A stretch of 64,000 nt of DNA, taken from an uncultured Rhodospirillales bacterium. Its GTDB lineage: Bacteria; Pseudomonadota; Alphaproteobacteria; Acetobacterales; Acetobacteraceae. Of this stretch, positions 35,801 through 43,781 are shown in pieces. Position 1 is the first letter of the stretch; every line of letters begins with the position of its first letter. Location: NCBI GenBank assembly GCA_903844135.1, contig CAIMSN010000018.1:1-64000 (forward strand). The letters run 5' to 3'. The notes below the pieces were generated by a model, which was not told where the DNA came from, made no database searches, and saw nothing but the letters and a program-made list of their open reading frames with translations. Position numbers and translations under genes: made by a program.

Positions 35801-35969
35801 GGCGCTGGCCACCTCGACCGGCTCGGAGGTGCAGCGTCCGCTGGCGACGGTGGTGATCGCCGGCCTGATCACCGCGACGATGCTGACATTGCTGGTGCTG
35901 CCGTCGCTGTATCCGAGGCTGATGCGGGACCGGCGACCGGGTCGCGCTTCCGCGCCGCCTTCCCCGTGA
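32859..35969 (+). CDS. Heavy-metal RND efflux pump (CzcA-like, divalent cation class)
   Basis: 1036 aa from GTG at 32859 (VQRLFSAIVARRWLAIVL); the longer frame upstream reads antisense to nothing useful and is out of frame with the adaptor. Twelve membrane segments with two large periplasmic loops are expected. The intramembrane motif DFGLVVDGAVVLVEN at residues 395-409 carries Asp395, Asp401 and Glu408. These match the spacing of Asp402, Asp408 and Glu415 of CzcA, the mark of Co/Zn/Cd (HME1/HME2) rather than Cu/Ag pumps. Also PDISPKQVMILTQANGL near the N-terminus and LVYLMLYLNFGSLRLAG. Expels divalent metal using the proton gradient. Confidence 0.95.
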   Translation: MQRLFSAIVARRWLAIVLSLIVLAGGIWNMQHLAIDAVPDISPKQVMILTQANGLGPLEVERLVTAPIEMQMTGLPGLAGVRSKSSFGLSAVYVTLDDAVDVDTARARIFERLQAAQATMPPGVGTPEEGPLTTGLGEILEFELRGPGYTQMQLYQMLKWKIVPQLRLVQGIVNVNIYGGDLQTYEIAVDPQKLRARSVSLPELFSAIESNNAARGGAYIEHGDEQQVVRGMAMVQSRADIASIVVRATPGGIPITVGDLGAVRLAPKVRLGAVTHDGAGETVVGVASMEYGLNASQVLPKLKAGLDSVRKTLPPGVAIDVFYDRSDLVGRAIDTIAHNLVEGALFVIVILLLLLGNLRAGLIVAAVIPIAMMIAFVGMRVLGIPANLMSLGAIDFGLVVDGAVVLVENVLRRQTDAGNDAAGKEPDSVASMVPKAAAEVARPVTFSVAIILAVYLPVLSLQSIEGKMFRPMALTVMLALTGALVVTMLLLPALAATFLSDRPQTGDTLVVRAARRVYTPALRWSTARPWTVFGAAAIAFAISAFLGTRLGGEFIPQLQEGAIVVTSNKLPSIDLSASLRTVTEIEKVIRTVPEVRTVVSQTGSAAVPTDPMGVESTDSYAILTPPGQWHGRTQDDIKADLESKLSKAVPGVQFEFSQPIEMRMDDLLQGVRSPVALTIYGDDLATLRRLADQAVGIVGGIKGAADVAAEQQGGLPDLTVTLDRAALARSGVPAAEILSLVESIGGRVVGTVYGSDDSQTPIVVRLAAESRTSAAQIGTLPVALADGGTVQLSSLATIAVAEGPAQIQRETLRRRIAVKIDVEGRSMNGFVTEAQKTIAAKLHLPEGYTLDWSGEFQNLRSASARLSLVVPAVLGLVYLMLYLNFGSLRLAGLIFLNVPMAATGGILALLLRGMPFSVSAGIGFISTFGIAILDGVVLVSYIQEERARGLAPTEAARSAAEKRLRPVLTTALVASIGFVPMALATSTGSEVQRPLATVVIAGLITATMLTLLVLPSLYPRLMRDRRPGRASAPPSP

Positions 35970-36012
35970 CGGGACCGGCCGGCGGCCCGGTTGACGCGGT
36001 TCCCTGAGGCGG

Positions 36013-36714
36013 TCAGGCGACGGTGCCGAACGCGGCGCCGACGCCGGCCGTGACCGCCATCGCCAGCGCGCCCCAGAACGTCACCCGCAGCGCCGCCTGC
36101 AGCGGACGCGCGCCACCGGTCACGGCGCCCGCCACGCCCAGGATCGCCAGGAACAGCAGCGAGGCGACCGCCACCGTCCACACCACCAGCGCATGCGGCG
36201 AGAGCAGCGCGACCAGCAGCGGCACCAGCGCGCCGATTCCGAACGACGCCGCGGACGCGAAGGCGGCCTGGACCGGCCGCGCGCTGCCGGCATCGGTCAT
36301 GCCGAGCTCGTCGCGGGCGTGCGCGCCCAGCGCGTCATGCGCCATGAGCTGATCGGCGACCTGACGCGCGAGGTCGGCCGACAGGCCGCGTCCGACATAG
36401 ATCGCCGCCAGCTCGCCGGTTTCGGCGTCGCGGTCGGCAGCGAGTTCCTGGCGTTCGCGGGCGATATCGGCGCGCTCGGAGTCGGACTGGGAGCTGACCG
36501 AGACGTATTCGCCGGCCGCCATCGACATCGCTCCGGCGACCAGGCCGGACAGGCCGGCCAGGAACACCGCATGCGGCGTGCCCTGGGCGCTGGCCACGCC
36601 GATGATCAGGCTGGAGGTCGAAAGAACCCCGTCATTGGCGCCGAGCACCGCCGCCCGGAGCCAGCCGAGCCGGTCGGACGCGTGACGCTCGGCGTGAGAT
36701 GCAGATCGAACCAT
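36013..36714 (-). CDS. VIT1/CCC1-family Fe(II)/Mn(II) transporter
   Basis: 233 aa. About five membrane helices: LRAAVLGANDGVLSTSSLIIGVA (helix 1 with the metal-path Asp), AVFLAGLSGLVAGAMSMAAGEYVSVSSQSDSE (helix 2 with Met/Glu ligands), then a soluble helical insert with a GELAAIYVGRGLS segment (metal-gathering region), and three C-terminal helices. It lacks the N-terminal rubrerythrin domain of MbfA. It lies convergent with the RND operon, 43 bp from the pump stop. Exports or sequesters iron or manganese. Confidence 0.9.
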   Translation of the reverse strand: MVRSASHAERHASDRLGWLRAAVLGANDGVLSTSSLIIGVASAQGTPHAVFLAGLSGLVAGAMSMAAGEYVSVSSQSDSERADIARERQELAADRDAETGELAAIYVGRGLSADLARQVADQLMAHDALGAHARDELGMTDAGSARPVQAAFASAASFGIGALVPLLVALLSPHALVVWTVAVASLLFLAILGVAGAVTGGARPLQAALRVTFWGALAMAVTAGVGAAFGTVA

Positions 36715-36839
36715 GCGCGGTCTCCCCGGCGACGGTCGGGGCTGTGGACGCCACCGCAGAGCGGGTCAAATTGTGATTGGGCAATCCGACCCGGGTCCAC
36801 GCCCCGCCAGACCGCTCCCGGCCCAGACCGCTCCCGGCG

Positions 36840-37922
36840 CTACTTGCCGAGATGCTTGTCGAAGAAGGCCTGGATCTCGGTGAACGCCTCCTTGGTTTCG
36901 GGAACGCGATCGTCGAACTGGTATTGCGCGTGCGACTCGCCCTCGTACACTTCGAGATCGGCCTCGACGCCGGCGCGATGCAGGGCGCGATGCACGCGCA
37001 CCGTGTTGCTCAGAAGCAGATCCCGCGTTCCGGTGGTGAGGATCGTCGGCGGGAAACCGTGCATGTCGCCATAGACCGGCGAGATCAGCGGATCCTTCAG
37101 GTCGTGCCCCTTGGCGTAGACCACCGTCGCCGCCTGACAGAAACCGGTCGGCGAGACGAGCACGTTGTCGACCAGCTTGTTGGCATAGAAGCTGTCGCCG
37201 ACCATGGTCGCGTCCGACATCGGCGTGCCGGCTCCGAGCGCGCCCGGGAGCGGCAGGCCGAGCTGCTTGGCGCGCAACGCCAGCTCCAGGGTGAGCGCGC
37301 CACCGGCGGAGGTGCCGAACACGCCGATGTTCGCCGCCGGCGTGGTCTTCATCAGCGCCTTGTAGACCGCGATCGAATCGTCGATCGGCGCCGGGAAATA
37401 GGCTTCCGGCGGCATGCGGTAGTCCGGCATCACCACCTTGATGTGGCCGAACCCGGCCATCATGATCGCCTCGGTGGCGCCGGTCTCGCCCGGGAACAGC
37501 ACGTAGCAGCCGCCATGCTCGTGCAGCAGCACGCGGTTGCGGTTCTCCGGCGCGATCTCGTTCGGGGTCAGCGTATAGACCCTGACGCCGTCGATGACGG
37601 AATGGTCCATCGTCACGCCGAGACGCTGCAGCATGCCGGGAATACCGGCATTGATCTTGATCGCCTGGTGGTCGGCGAAGGCGCGCCATTCCTTGCCGGT
37701 GCTGAACTGGTCGTTCCAGGCCGGATTGAGCGGGGCGGCGATGATCTTCTGCATGCCCGGGCTGACATCCGCCGTCGGGACCTGCAGAATCTTGGCCGGC
37801 ACCCGGCGTGGCGCCGCGCTGGTCTCGTCCGCCCGGGCGGCGATCGGCATCGCCGGCCCGAGGGCGGCGAGCAGGAACAGGAAGGCTCGACGGGAATTCC
37901 GCCTCTTGCTGCGCTCGATCAT
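36840..37922 (-). CDS. Secreted alpha/beta hydrolase (hormone-sensitive-lipase-like esterase)
   Basis: 360 aa from MIERSKRRNSRRAFLFLLAAL; the start at 37967 is less likely because the Tat motif SRRAFL would be buried. Predicted Tat export with cleavage near ARADE. Oxyanion-hole motif HEHGGCYVLFPGE (about 140-152; HGGC instead of HGGG), nucleophile in GTSAGG (about 212-217), acid Asp in GTRDLLLSN and base His in GESHAQY. Acts on short-chain esters or acylated sugars. Monocistronic. Confidence 0.87.
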   Translation of the reverse strand: MIERSKRRNSRRAFLFLLAALGPAMPIAARADETSAAPRRVPAKILQVPTADVSPGMQKIIAAPLNPAWNDQFSTGKEWRAFADHQAIKINAGIPGMLQRLGVTMDHSVIDGVRVYTLTPNEIAPENRNRVLLHEHGGCYVLFPGETGATEAIMMAGFGHIKVVMPDYRMPPEAYFPAPIDDSIAVYKALMKTTPAANIGVFGTSAGGALTLELALRAKQLGLPLPGALGAGTPMSDATMVGDSFYANKLVDNVLVSPTGFCQAATVVYAKGHDLKDPLISPVYGDMHGFPPTILTTGTRDLLLSNTVRVHRALHRAGVEADLEVYEGESHAQYQFDDRVPETKEAFTEIQAFFDKHLGK

Positions 37923-38367
37923 GAAAACTCTCTTCTTTTTTGGGACGTCCCGCCGCCAGGCTAGCATGTCGATGGTAGCGCTGTCATCAGCTGGTCCGAT
38001 CTGGCCAGAATTTACACCGGCCAGAATTTTTCGCTGAAATGTGAAAACTTAACCTTGTCGAAACTGAACGCGGGCTATGCATCCCGAGCCGGCGCTGGGC
38101 CGGTGCGGTCGCGCTCGATGCGTGCAACAGGAAGCGCGACCGCGGTCCTGCCTCGGCTGTTCGGCGATCGATGCAGCCGGTCGCGTATCCTTTTGCGTCT
38201 CGCTCATGATGTTTCGCGCCGGTTTCTCACGATTGATCCTCGCGCGTGGACGGTCTCGACAGTGTGGCCCACCAATGATGAAGACACACGAACAAGGCGA
38301 TTGAACTGCGTCCGCTGTTGGGGTCTTGTTGGGGCGCCAGAACGGCCGTCCTTGGTGGAGACGCACG
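37923..38367. other. 445-bp gap: no assured gene; one 52-codon frame
   Basis: An 11-bp direct repeat GGCCAGAATTT occurs at 38003-38013 and 38019-38029 in a locally AT-richer stretch that could hold the esterase promoter. On the minus strand a 52-codon frame begins at ATG 38207 (MSETQKDTRPAASIAE) and ends at 38049; its codons lack the strong G/C third-base bias of the neighbours, and I do not call it a gene. Nothing else is evident. Confidence 0.4.
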
Positions 38368-39864
38368 ATGACAGTCCGGCGCCGCGACATCGCGATCGGC
38401 TCCCTGGATCGGGCGCCGCACGCGGGCCATGCGGACGCCGCGGCGCAGGACGTTCTGGCGGGTCTCCGCGGCGATCGGCCGGGGATGATGCTGATCGGGA
38501 CGGAGGACCAGACCGCCGAGGTGATCGGCCGATTGCTGCCGTTGCTCGCGACCCATTCGCTGCGCGCCGTCGGCCTGAGCGCCTCCGGCGCGACCCGGGA
38601 CGCGCTGCGCGATCGCGTCGGCAAGGCGCATGCGGCGATGGACCGATCGGCCGATCTGCTGCTGATCGTGGCCCAGGCGCAGATCGCGTCGGACGCGCTG
38701 CTCTGCGAGCTCGACCAGGCGGCCGAGGCCGCTTCGATGCATGGCGGCCTGAAGATCCTCCTCGCCGCGACCAAGAGCCTGGGCGCCCGATTCGCCGCTT
38801 GCGGCACCGATCGGCTGGGGACCGCCTTGTCCGGCGTTATCGATCTGAGCGCAGCCGCGGACTGGCCGGACGACGCGAGTGCGCACTGCGCGCGCAGCCG
38901 CGACATCGTCGCCGGACATCTGCTGTGCGGCGCCCCGGGAGTGACGCTGATCGGCGCCGGCGGCGACACCGCCGCACTCGTGCGGCAGGTGAGCGGCCTG
39001 TGTCCGGCGGCGTCCCTGCTGCCGGTGCCGATCGACGCCGCGGATGCGACGATCGATACGGTGCGTGCGGCGGCCGCCGCGGCGCATGCCGCGAGCGCGG
39101 CCAGCGCCGGTGCCGGCCTGCTCCTGGTCGTGGAGGGCGCGCAGGCGCTGTCGGACGCGGTGCTGCTGGATCTCGATCTCGCCGCTTCGGCCGCGGCACG
39201 GTTCGGCGGTCTGCAATTCCTGTTCGCCGGCACGACGGAGCTGGAACCGCGCCTGGCCTCGGGCGGCGCGCCGCATCTGCGGGAGAGCCTGTCGAGAACG
39301 CTGGTGTTGCACCCGCAGGACGTCGTCTCCCGCGTCGCGCTGTTTTCCAGGCCGGCGGACCGGTCGCGCCGGTCGGCGGAGCGACCGCGCCGCGCCGCGC
39401 GAACGCCTCTCCGGCCGCTCTTCACCGGGCTGGCCGCGGCGAGCTTCGCCGGCCTGTCCCTGACCGCGCTGCTGTCGGCCGGCCTGATCCGGACCATGCC
39501 GACGACGCTCTCGCCGCCGCCGCCTGGCGCGCCTGGCGCGCCCGACGCCGCGGACCCCGCGATCCGACCGATCGCGCCCTCTTCCGGGCCGGCGCGTTCC
39601 CTGCAGACGGCGCTCTCGGTGCCGGTTCCGGCCGCTCCCTCCATGCCGGACCTCGACGATGTTCCGGCGCCCGGACCGGCGCCGACCGCCGCGAGCCTGC
39701 TGCTGCTGGCGCAGCCCGGCGACACGCTGCAATCGCTCTACAAGGCGGTATACCGCGACGACGGCGCGCCGCCGTTCGCGCAGATCGCGGCCCTGAACCC
39801 TGTGGTGCGCCCGGGCACCAGGCTGGTGTTTCCGCCGCCGGCGGCGGGTTGGCCAAGACACTGA
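38368..39864 (+). CDS. Tandem ATPase-like (degenerate) - TM - LysM protein, ExeA/DamX-like layout
   Basis: 498 aa from MTVRRRDIAIGSLDRAPHAG (GGAG about 8 nt upstream). Residues about 35-175 and 185-325 look like two copies of one alpha/beta fold. Each begins with a hydrophobic strand and glycine loop (MMLIGTEDQT, about 41; VTLIGAGGDT, about 191). Each later has a Walker-B-like strand (ADLLLIVAQAQ, about 95; AGLLLVVEGAQALSD, about 249) and ends with ILLAATKSLGARF or FLFAGTTELEPRL. Neither loop has the GKT/GKS of an active P-loop. One membrane helix (about 351-375), a Pro-rich linker and a C-terminal LysM-like domain (LAQPGDTLQSLYKAVY to PGTRLVF, about 446-490) follow. The layout recalls GspA/ExeA and DamX, linking cytoplasm to peptidoglycan. 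Function unknown. Confidence 0.75.
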   Translation: MTVRRRDIAIGSLDRAPHAGHADAAAQDVLAGLRGDRPGMMLIGTEDQTAEVIGRLLPLLATHSLRAVGLSASGATRDALRDRVGKAHAAMDRSADLLLIVAQAQIASDALLCELDQAAEAASMHGGLKILLAATKSLGARFAACGTDRLGTALSGVIDLSAAADWPDDASAHCARSRDIVAGHLLCGAPGVTLIGAGGDTAALVRQVSGLCPAASLLPVPIDAADATIDTVRAAAAAAHAASAASAGAGLLLVVEGAQALSDAVLLDLDLAASAAARFGGLQFLFAGTTELEPRLASGGAPHLRESLSRTLVLHPQDVVSRVALFSRPADRSRRSAERPRRAARTPLRPLFTGLAAASFAGLSLTALLSAGLIRTMPTTLSPPPPGAPGAPDAADPAIRPIAPSSGPARSLQTALSVPVPAAPSMPDLDDVPAPGPAPTAASLLLLAQPGDTLQSLYKAVYRDDGAPPFAQIAALNPVVRPGTRLVFPPPAAGWPRH

Positions 39865-39924
39865 ACCGACCCGGTATGGCGGCTCCGCCGGGAGACACCC
39901 GTCCCCCGGCTCCTGTTCATCCGA

Positions 39925-40839
39925 TCAGGGCAGCACCACGGACGCCGTGACGCTCGGACGCGCGACCGACATGGCGCCGGTCTCGGCGAGCCCGCGCAGG
40001 GCGGCATCGTCGGTGCGGCTGGCCACCTCGACGAACAGCGCATAGGCCCGCTGCCGGTCTTCCACCACGCCGATCCCGTTCTCGTAGCACCAGGCGAGAT
40101 CGTAGCGCGCCATCAGCGCGTTCGGCCCGGTGCTGGAGGCCGTGCGCTCGAACGCGACGGCCGCCGCCGCGGTCGCAGCCGGCGTGCGGCTCAGCAACTG
40201 GCGCTGCGCAGCCAGGAACAGCCGGTCCTGGTTGCTCTCATCGTCCTGCTGGCCGTTGTGCTGCGTATTCGGCCCGTGCGCGGCCGGCCTGGCCGCCCTC
40301 ATCCGCAGCGACGCCGGCGTGGCGCGCGGCAGATGTGCCGCTGCCGCGCCGACGCCGTCCGCGGCGGCGTCCCTGAACAGGCTTCTCGCCGCCTGCGCGT
40401 CGCGCGGAACACCGTCGCCTTCGCTGTAGATCAGGGCGAGATTATATTCGGCGCGACCGAAACGCTGCGACGCCGCGCGCTGATACCACCGCGCCGCCTG
40501 CGCCGTATCATGCGCGCCGCAGCGTCCGGAATCGTAGCAGACCGCGACGTTGAACATCGCCGGCACGTCACCGAGTTCCGCGGCCCGCTTGTACCAGACG
40601 AGTGCCTGGCCCTGGTCCTGCTGCACGCCCTCGCCGGTGTCGTACAGGATGCCGACATAGCGGGCCGCCCTTGCGTCGCCCTGCGACGCCGCCTGCATCC
40701 AGCCATGCAGCGCCTCGGCGAAGGCGCCGTCCTGGAACGCCTGCATGGCGTCGGTGTGCGATGGTTGACCTGTTTCGGCCCTGGCGTGTCCCACGGCACA
40801 AGACAAAGTCACCAAAATAGCGATTGTTGCGCTTTTCAT
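39925..40839 (-). CDS. Secreted Sel1-repeat protein
   Basis: 304 aa with signal peptide MKSATIAILVTLSCAVGHARA and a very strong ribosome site (AAAGGAGA). Sel1-like repeats at about 45-185: ARYVGILYDTGEGVQQDQGQALVWYKRAAELGD, AMFNVAVCYDSGRCG and AEYNLALIYSEGDGVPRDAQAARSLFRDAAA (named only by key residues). A further repeat near 240-270 reads ARYDLAWCYENGIGV. Between them lies a low-complexity insert rich in Ala, Gln and Asn. Such solenoids scaffold protein interactions in the periplasm. Divergent from the OmpA lipoprotein and convergent with the LysM protein. Confidence 0.85.
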   Translation of the reverse strand: MKSATIAILVTLSCAVGHARAETGQPSHTDAMQAFQDGAFAEALHGWMQAASQGDARAARYVGILYDTGEGVQQDQGQALVWYKRAAELGDVPAMFNVAVCYDSGRCGAHDTAQAARWYQRAASQRFGRAEYNLALIYSEGDGVPRDAQAARSLFRDAAADGVGAAAAHLPRATPASLRMRAARPAAHGPNTQHNGQQDDESNQDRLFLAAQRQLLSRTPAATAAAAVAFERTASSTGPNALMARYDLAWCYENGIGVVEDRQRAYALFVEVASRTDDAALRGLAETGAMSVARPSVTASVVLP

Positions 40840-40958
40840 GAGCGTCTCCTTTATAAAAAGAGGGGAAGAACGCTGAACTCCCGCTGTTTTATCTTCCCTT
40901 TCTTTTCCGAAAGGAAGTAGAAAGTTAATATTCCAGAAATTAGGGGAGTAATCGTCGT

Positions 40959-41504
40959 ATGAAACGTGTCCCTCGCAGTGTCCCTCGCAGAGGCTTCTGC
41001 ATCGTCCCGCAATTTGGCCGTCCGGCTGCGTCAGCTCTGGCGGTGGCGCTCCTGCTCTCCGCCTGCGCCGCGCCCCAGCCCGGTCTGAACGTCGCAGCGT
41101 CCAGCGTCCAGGCGCCGCCCAACGTCCCGCTCGCGACCAAACCCACCACCGGCGAGGAGGCCCGGGCGGTGGTGAACGACCAGATCGCCATCACCTTCAC
41201 CGACGGCAGCGCCGCTTTGTCCGACGACGCCAACAAGAAGCTCGATCTCGCCGCCAGATTGTTCAGGGATGCCAACCCGGTGCTGATGTTCACCACCGGC
41301 CATTCCGACAATAGCGGCGACGAATATGCCAACCTGCTGCTGTCGGCGCGCCGGGCGCAGGCGGTCAAGAAGGCGCTCGTCGCCCGAGGCATTCCCGCCG
41401 ACCGGCTCCTGCTGCGGGCGATGGGCGCCTCGGACCCGGTGACCAACGAGGCGCCGTCGGCGGCGGAGAACCGCCGCGTGGTGGTGACCTGGCGTCTGGT
41501 CTGA
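40959..41504 (+). CDS. OmpA-family lipoprotein
   Basis: 181 aa. Signal ends in the lipobox LLLSACAAP, so the protein is probably lipid-anchored at Cys (about residue 37). The OmpA C-terminal peptidoglycan-binding domain follows: ITFTDGSAALSDDANKKLDLAA, FTTGHSDNSGDEYANLLLSARRAQAVKKAL and RRVVVTWRL. It tethers the outer membrane to the cell wall. A 12-bp duplication (TGTCCCTCGCAG) at the start of the gene repeats VPR-S in the N-region. Upstream is an AT-rich promoter-like region shared with the Sel1 gene. Confidence 0.88.
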   Translation: MKRVPRSVPRRGFCIVPQFGRPAASALAVALLLSACAAPQPGLNVAASSVQAPPNVPLATKPTTGEEARAVVNDQIAITFTDGSAALSDDANKKLDLAARLFRDANPVLMFTTGHSDNSGDEYANLLLSARRAQAVKKALVARGIPADRLLLRAMGASDPVTNEAPSAAENRRVVVTWRLV

Positions 41505-41516
41505 CGCCGGCCTTCC

Positions 41517-41548
41517 GGGAGCGGTCACGGCCGGGTCGGGCCGCTCCC
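41517..41548 (+). terminator. Hairpin after the OmpA lipoprotein gene
   Basis: Perfect 8-bp arms GGGAGCGG (41517-41524) and CCGCTCCC (41541-41548) with a 16-nt GC-rich loop, 13 bp after the stop. No T-run follows, so it may be a weak or Rho-assisted terminator. Confidence 0.4.
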
Positions 41549-41755
41549 TCCGATCCAGGACAGACCAATCCACCGTCTATAGTCTGATTTTACCGCGAAT
41601 ACTTTATCCTGAGCGGGGCGCACGCCGCCGAGCAGCCTACCTCGGCCGCTCGCCCGGGCACCCTTCGCCCGGACAGCCGGTTATGGTTATGTCGACCGCG
41701 CGCCGGCCCTGCGGGACCGGAGCGTACCGAGAGCCGACGTCCAGGAGACCGCAGA

Positions 41756-43093
41756 ATGCACATCGCGATGATCGGCGGCGGCTATGTCGGGCTGGTGTCG
41801 GCCGCCTGCTTCGCCGAGTTCGGCACCGAAGTGCGGGTGGTCGAGACCAATCCCGCACGGCTGGCGATGCTGCGCGACGGGCGGATCCCGATCTACGAGC
41901 CGGGCCTGGAGAAAATGATCGCCGACAACGTGCAGGGCGGCCGCCTCTGGTTCGGCGACGACCTCTCGCACGCCGTCGACGGCGCCGAAGCGGTGTTCAT
42001 CGCCGTCGGCACGCCGCCGCGCAACGGCGACGGCCACGCCGACCTCACCTACGTGTTCGCCGCCTGCGAGCAGGTCGCCAGGGCGCTGACCGGCTATGCG
42101 GTCATCGTCACCAAATCCACCGTTCCGGTCGGGACCGGGCGGCGCATCGCCGATCTGGTGCGGCGGGTTCGGCCGGACCTCGCCTTCGACGTCGCCTCGA
42201 ACCCCGAATTCCTGCGCGAGGGCTCGGCGATCGGCGACTTCATGCGGCCCGACCGCGTGGTGATCGGGCTGGACGCAGAGCGGCCCGACGGCGTGTCCCC
42301 GGCCGGCCGCGCGCAGGAGGTGATGCGCCGGCTGTATCGCCCGCTCTATCTGATCGAGGCGCCGATCCTGTTCACCAGCCTGGAGAGCGCGGAGCTCATC
42401 AAGTACGCCGCCAACTCGTTCCTGGCGATGAAGATCTCGTTCATCAACGAGATGGCCGACCTGTGCGAGAAGGTCGGGGGAAACGTTCACGACGTGGCGC
42501 GGGGCATCGGCCTCGACGGCCGGATCGGCCGCAAGTTCCTGCATGCCGGCCCCGGCTATGGCGGCTCGTGCTTTCCCAAGGACACGCTGGCGCTGATGCG
42601 GATCGCCCAGGAGGCCGGCGCCTCCTCGCGCCTGGTCGAGGCGACGGTCCAGGTCAACGAGGCGCGCAAGGCGTCGATGGGCGCCAGGATCATGGCCGCC
42701 TGCGGCGGCAGCGTGCACGGCAAGACCATCGCCGTGCTGGGGCTGACCTTCAAGCCCGGCACCGACGACATGCGCGACGCGCCGTCGATCCCGATCGTCC
42801 ACCGGCTGGTCGAGAACGGCGCCCTTGTGCGCGCCTTCGACCCGGTCGGGATGGAGGTGGCCAGGCCGTTGCTGCCGGCCGGAATCGCCTACTGCACCGA
42901 CGCCACCGATGCCGCCCGCGACGCCGACGCGCTGCTGGTGCTGACCGAATGGAACGAGTTCCGCGCCATGTCGGCCACCAGGCTGCGCGGTCTGATGCGC
43001 GGCCGGGTGGTGGTCGATCTGCGCAACATCTGGGACCCGGCGGCGATGCTCGCGGCCGGGCTGAGCTACAGCAGCGTCGGTCGCCCGACCTAG
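41756..43093 (+). CDS. ugd: UDP-glucose 6-dehydrogenase
   Basis: 445 aa, the usual length of the bacterial enzyme. Oxidises UDP-glucose twice to UDP-glucuronate with 2 NAD+. N-terminal GGGYVGLVSAACFAEFG binds NAD; KSTVPVGTG, SNPEFLREGSAIGDFMRPDRV and YAANSFLAMKISFINE are family blocks. The catalytic cysteine is in GPGYGGSCFPKDTLAL (about residue 263), and KPGTDDMRDAPS marks the C-terminal nucleotide-binding domain. Ribosome site CAGGAGACCGCAGA. UDP-glucuronate would feed exopolysaccharide, lipid A or capsule; no such transferase is adjacent. Confidence 0.96.
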   Translation: MHIAMIGGGYVGLVSAACFAEFGTEVRVVETNPARLAMLRDGRIPIYEPGLEKMIADNVQGGRLWFGDDLSHAVDGAEAVFIAVGTPPRNGDGHADLTYVFAACEQVARALTGYAVIVTKSTVPVGTGRRIADLVRRVRPDLAFDVASNPEFLREGSAIGDFMRPDRVVIGLDAERPDGVSPAGRAQEVMRRLYRPLYLIEAPILFTSLESAELIKYAANSFLAMKISFINEMADLCEKVGGNVHDVARGIGLDGRIGRKFLHAGPGYGGSCFPKDTLALMRIAQEAGASSRLVEATVQVNEARKASMGARIMAACGGSVHGKTIAVLGLTFKPGTDDMRDAPSIPIVHRLVENGALVRAFDPVGMEVARPLLPAGIAYCTDATDAARDADALLVLTEWNEFRAMSATRLRGLMRGRVVVDLRNIWDPAAMLAAGLSYSSVGRPT

Positions 43094-43142
43094 GGCGTCC
43101 GAACTGGTGTGAACGACTTGGAGTGAACGATGCGGAAGCGCC

Positions 43143-43745
43143 TCAGGGCGGGGGCGGGAAGCCGCCCTCGAAGGCGAGTTCGGTCAGGCTGGTGCGCGGG
43201 CTGGGCATCTCCCGTGCCTGCAGTCCCTCCGGCAGCATGGATTTGTCACCGAGCCTACCGATCGCGTAGGCGGCCTCGACCCGGTAGCCCTGCGGAACGC
43301 CGAGTTCGGCGGCGGCGCGCTCCATGTCGAGACCGACCATGCCGTGCACGTGCCAGCCCATCTCGCCGGCCTGCAGCGCGACATAGCCGGACGCCGCGCC
43401 CGCGTCGAACGAATGGCTGTAGGACGGCACGTCCCGCTCCGCGCCGGGCGGCCGCATCATCGTGTTCGAGACCAGTACCACCAGCGCCGAGGCGTTCTTC
43501 GCCCAGCTCTGGTTGAACGGGTTCAGCAGACCGAGAAACCGGTCCCAATGCGGCGTGTCGCGGCGCGCGTAGAGAAAGCGCCACGGCTGGGAGTTGTAGG
43601 AGGAGGCCGCCCAGCGTCCGGCCTCGAGCATGGTGAGGAGATCCGCCTCGGAGATCGCCTCGCCGGTGAGGGCGCGCGGCGACCACCGGGCCAGGAACAT
43701 CGGGGCGATGGGATAGTCCGCGCTGCGCGGGCCGACACTGGTCAT
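43143..43745 (-). CDS. Nitroreductase-family oxidoreductase
   Basis: 200 aa flavoprotein (FMN fold). Visible: FLARWSPRALTGEAISEADLLTMLEAGRWAASSYNSQPWRF, of which the RWSPR and ASSYNSQPW parts are FMN-contact motifs; then DAGAASGYVALQAGEMGWHVHGM and a C-terminal AYAIGRLGD. Typical activities are two-electron reduction of nitro compounds, quinones or dihydropteridines with NAD(P)H. It follows the flavin reductase gene by 36 bp on the same strand, which may supply reduced flavin or act in the same detoxification step. Convergent with ugd. Confidence 0.85.
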   Translation of the reverse strand: MTSVGPRSADYPIAPMFLARWSPRALTGEAISEADLLTMLEAGRWAASSYNSQPWRFLYARRDTPHWDRFLGLLNPFNQSWAKNASALVVLVSNTMMRPPGAERDVPSYSHSFDAGAASGYVALQAGEMGWHVHGMVGLDMERAAAELGVPQGYRVEAAYAIGRLGDKSMLPEGLQAREMPSPRTSLTELAFEGGFPPPP

Positions 43746-43781
43746 GACAGAGCCTCGTTGTGATTTTCGGAAAGGGACCGA

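Noticed and set aside
38049-38207. A 52-codon minus-strand frame
   Set aside because: Weak codon bias and no domain; possible but not supported enough to call a gene.
39887-39910. GCCGGG/CCCGGC inverted repeat after the LysM gene as terminator
   Set aside because: Only 6 bp with a 12-nt loop and no T-run; such repeats are expected by chance at this GC content.
40897-40914. CCTTTC/GAAAGG hairpin between the Sel1 and OmpA genes
   Set aside because: Short stem in a promoter-like region without other support; noted but not called a regulatory element.
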